A stretch of DNA of 64,000 bases from positions 79,471 to 143,470 of the forward strand of contig VBCK01000123.1 in the NCBI GenBank assembly GCA_005882215.1, read 5' to 3'. This DNA is from Betaproteobacteria bacterium (GTDB lineage Bacteria > Pseudomonadota > Gammaproteobacteria > Burkholderiales > Burkholderiaceae_F). The notes below the pieces were generated by a model. That model saw nothing but the letters and a program-made list of their open reading frames with translations, did no database searches and was not told where the DNA came from. The position numbers and the translations under genes were made by a program. Of this stretch, positions 61,844 to 64,000 are shown piece by piece (the first letter of the stretch is position 1; every line of letters starts with the position of its first letter).

Positions 61844-64000
61844 GCGCGAACGCGATCGGAAGACCGCTGGTCCGCGTCGACGGTCGCGCCAAGGTGACGG
61901 GCGCCGTCCGCTACGCGGCCGAGTTCAACCAGAAGGGCCAGGCCTATGCGGTGATCGTCGGCGCGACGGTCGGCATCGGTCGGATCACGGAAATCGACTC
62001 GACAGCCGTCTCGCGCATGCCGGGCGTGATCGCGGTGATCGATCATCTGAACGCGCCCCGCCTCGCCTATCGCGAGCACCGGGGCGCGATCGACCCGTCC
62101 GTTGGCGAGCGCCTGCACGTGCTGCAGGACGACCAGGTGCGTTTCTACGGCCAACCCGTCGCGCTCGTCGTCGCCGACACGCTGGACCAGGCCGAACGCG
62201 CGGCGGCAGAGTTGCGGGTCACGTACGCAGCCGGGCGGCCGGTCGTCGATCCGTCGGACCCGAAGGCGCAGGTCGTGATCCCGCAGGCTGCCACACGGCC
62301 AGGCTTGCGCATTCAGGCGGACAAGTCGCGCGGCGACGCCGATGGCGCCCTGGCGCGCGCAGCCGTGAAGGTCGATGCGACGTGCGACTTGGCCCGTGAA
62401 AATCACAATCCGATGGAACCGCACGCAACCGTCGCGGCCTGGAACGGCGAGCGGCTGACCTTGTGGAGCAAGAGCCAGTTCGTCGCCAACGAGCAGGCCG
62501 AGATCGCCGCCGTCTTCGGCATTGCGGCCGAGAACGTGCAGGTGATCTGCCCATTCATCGGTGGAGCCTTCGGCACGAGCCTGCGGACCTGGCCGCACGT
62601 GACGCTCGCGGCCATCGCGGCACGGCAGGCGGCGCGCCCCGTGAAGCTGGTTCTCACCCGCAAGCAGATGTTCTTCACGACCGGCCACCGCCCGCGTAGC
62701 GTGCAACGCGTCGCACTGGGCGCCACCGCGGACGGCAAGCTCACAGGCCTGATCCACGAAGGCACCGGCGAGACCAGCCGTTACGAGCAATTCATAGAGG
62801 CCCTGACCTCGGTCTCGAGCTTCATGTACTCCTGTCCCAACGTGCGCACCCGCTACCGGCTGCTGCCGCTGGATACCGGCACCCCGATCTACATGCGCGC
62901 GCCCGGCGAGGCAAGCGGCGTGTTCGCTCTCGAATGCGCGATGGATGAACTGTCCTACGCGCTCGGCATCGACCCGATCGAGCTGCGCCGACGCAACGAG
63001 CCGCAAATCGACGAGGGCGAGAACAAGCCCTTCTCGAGCCGATCACTGATGAAGTGCTACGACCTCGGCGCCGAGCGCTTCGGCTGGTCGCGGCGCGATC
63101 CGCGCCCGCGCTCGATGCGCGACCGTCGACTCTTGACCGGCATGGGTGTTGCCTCCGCGAGCTATCCCGCCATCCACAGCCCGTCGAGTGCGCGGGTCCG
63201 CCTGCTCGCCAACGGCATCGTCGAAGTCGAGGTCGCGGCCAGCGACATGGGCCCCGGCACGTATACGTCGATGACACAGGTCGCGGCCGACATGCTCGGC
63301 CTGCCGGTCGAGCAGATTCACCTCGCACTCGGCCGCTCGGACTTCCCGCCGGCTCCGCCGCATGGCGGGTCTCAGACGATGGCGTCGGTCGGGTCCGCGA
63401 TCCGCGCTGCCTGCATCGCGGCGCAGGAGCAGGCCGCGCGCCGCGCCCTAGCGGACCGGCGCTCGGCCGTCTTCGGCGCGCCCCTGGACGGCGTGCAGTG
63501 GAACGAGGGCCGCCTGCGTCGCCGCGGCGATGCCTCCCCAGGCGAGCGCTATCGGGACATCGTGGCGAGCGCCGGCCAACCGATCGAGGCACGCGCTTCC
63601 TCGCAGCGGGATGCCGAGGTGGCACGGCGCTATTCGATGCACGCGTTCGGCGCCGTGTTTGCCGAGGTCGAAGTCGACCCCGACCTCGGCACGATAAGGG
63701 TGCGGCGCGCAATCGGCGCCTATGGAGCCGGCCGTATCGTCAATCCGCGCCTCGCGACGAGCCAGTGCACAGGCGGGATGGTCGGCGGCATCGGCATGGC
63801 GCTGATGGAGCGCACCGTTCTGGATCCGCGAGACGGCCGTCCGGTCAATGCTCACCTGGCCGACTATCTCGTGCCGGTGAACCTCGACGTCGCCCGCCTC
63901 GAAGCGCACTTCGTCGACGAGCAGGACCCGCACGTCAACCCGCTCGGCGTCAAGGGCCTGGGCGAGATCGCGCTCGTCGGCATGGCTCCGGCCATCGCCA
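61840..64000 (+). CDS. paoC: molybdopterin-binding subunit of aldehyde oxidoreductase (PaoC-like), partial
   Basis: The first 720 codons of a large catalytic subunit; the gene runs past the window end. An N-terminal aldehyde oxidase domain (RVDGRAKVTGAVRYAAEF, QDDQVRFYGQPVALVVADT) precedes the molybdopterin domain (FIGGAFGTSLRTWPHV, MRAPGEASGVFALECAMDEL). The catalytic Glu is in GVKGLGEIALVG near the end. With the two upstream subunits it should oxidise aldehydes, probably with molybdopterin cytosine dinucleotide. Accessory genes such as paoD/mocA would be beyond the window. Confidence 0.92.
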   Translation, partial: MSANAIGRPLVRVDGRAKVTGAVRYAAEFNQKGQAYAVIVGATVGIGRITEIDSTAVSRMPGVIAVIDHLNAPRLAYREHRGAIDPSVGERLHVLQDDQVRFYGQPVALVVADTLDQAERAAAELRVTYAAGRPVVDPSDPKAQVVIPQAATRPGLRIQADKSRGDADGALARAAVKVDATCDLARENHNPMEPHATVAAWNGERLTLWSKSQFVANEQAEIAAVFGIAAENVQVICPFIGGAFGTSLRTWPHVTLAAIAARQAARPVKLVLTRKQMFFTTGHRPRSVQRVALGATADGKLTGLIHEGTGETSRYEQFIEALTSVSSFMYSCPNVRTRYRLLPLDTGTPIYMRAPGEASGVFALECAMDELSYALGIDPIELRRRNEPQIDEGENKPFSSRSLMKCYDLGAERFGWSRRDPRPRSMRDRRLLTGMGVASASYPAIHSPSSARVRLLANGIVEVEVAASDMGPGTYTSMTQVAADMLGLPVEQIHLALGRSDFPPAPPHGGSQTMASVGSAIRAACIAAQEQAARRALADRRSAVFGAPLDGVQWNEGRLRRRGDASPGERYRDIVASAGQPIEARASSQRDAEVARRYSMHAFGAVFAEVEVDPDLGTIRVRRAIGAYGAGRIVNPRLATSQCTGGMVGGIGMALMERTVLDPRDGRPVNAHLADYLVPVNLDVARLEAHFVDEQDPHVNPLGVKGLGEIALVGMAPAIA

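Overview
This window is about 64 kb of high-GC chromosome that reads like a betaproteobacterium, most likely of the Burkholderiales. That placement is an inference from gene order and protein families: ndk-rlmN-pilW-rodZ-ispG-hisS-yfgM-bamB-der-hfq, surE-pcm-nlpD-rpoS, thrS-infC-rpmI-rplT-pheS-pheT-ihfA-merR, rpfE-like-recJ-prfB-lysS, and a complete isc operon. No rRNA, CRISPR array, transposase or phage gene was seen, and no stretch longer than 300 bases lacks a gene.

Layout. 0-10 kb (minus strand): a housekeeping run for nucleotide metabolism (ndk), 23S rRNA/tRNA methylation (rlmN), pilus and cell-shape factors (pilW, rodZ), isoprenoid synthesis (ispG), tRNA charging (hisS), outer-membrane assembly (yfgM, bamB), ribosome assembly (der) and RNA chaperoning (hfq). 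10-16 kb: rlmD, a PolB-like exonuclease, the stationary-phase sigma factor rpoS with nlpD, pcm and surE, and tRNA-Pro(GGG). 16-23 kb: the translation operon thrS to ihfA plus a MerR regulator, headed by tRNA-Val(GAC). infC uses an AUC start, and pheS carries an internal deletion that also shifts the frame. 23-36 kb: ornithine-lipid acyltransferase, relA, mtfA, an amino-acid permease, a hydrolase, comEC, tatD and lolCD. 35-43 kb (plus strand): rpfE-like, recJ, prfB with its programmed frameshift, lysS, a Nudix hydrolase and a PLP decarboxylase. 43-49 kb: a more accessory set (TonB-dependent receptor, PLP aminotransferase, TPR lipoprotein). 49-55 kb: iscR-iscS-iscU-iscA-hscB-hscA-fdx-iscX, with a promoter and a good IscR-type operator. 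55-59 kb: low-molecular-weight phosphatase, uvrB and an aromatic aminotransferase. 59-64 kb: tRNA-Asn and a PaoABC-like molybdenum aldehyde oxidoreductase operon that runs off the window.

The most striking item is the tRNA-Asn(GUU) gene at 59235-59536. Its anticodon is split between U35 and U36 by a 226-nt, ORF-less group I intron. The core helices P1-P9, the splice-site U-G wobble and the terminal G can all be traced by eye. Next in interest are (i) pheS, an essential gene that has lost about 80 codons and its frame here, through either a real lesion or an assembly error; (ii) a lower-GC DUF899 gene set inside the pao-like operon and flanked by an 81-bp imperfect direct repeat that left a truncated copy of the FAD-subunit gene; and (iii) an 18-bp element found at the stop codons of both ispG and rlmD, forming a hairpin at the second site.
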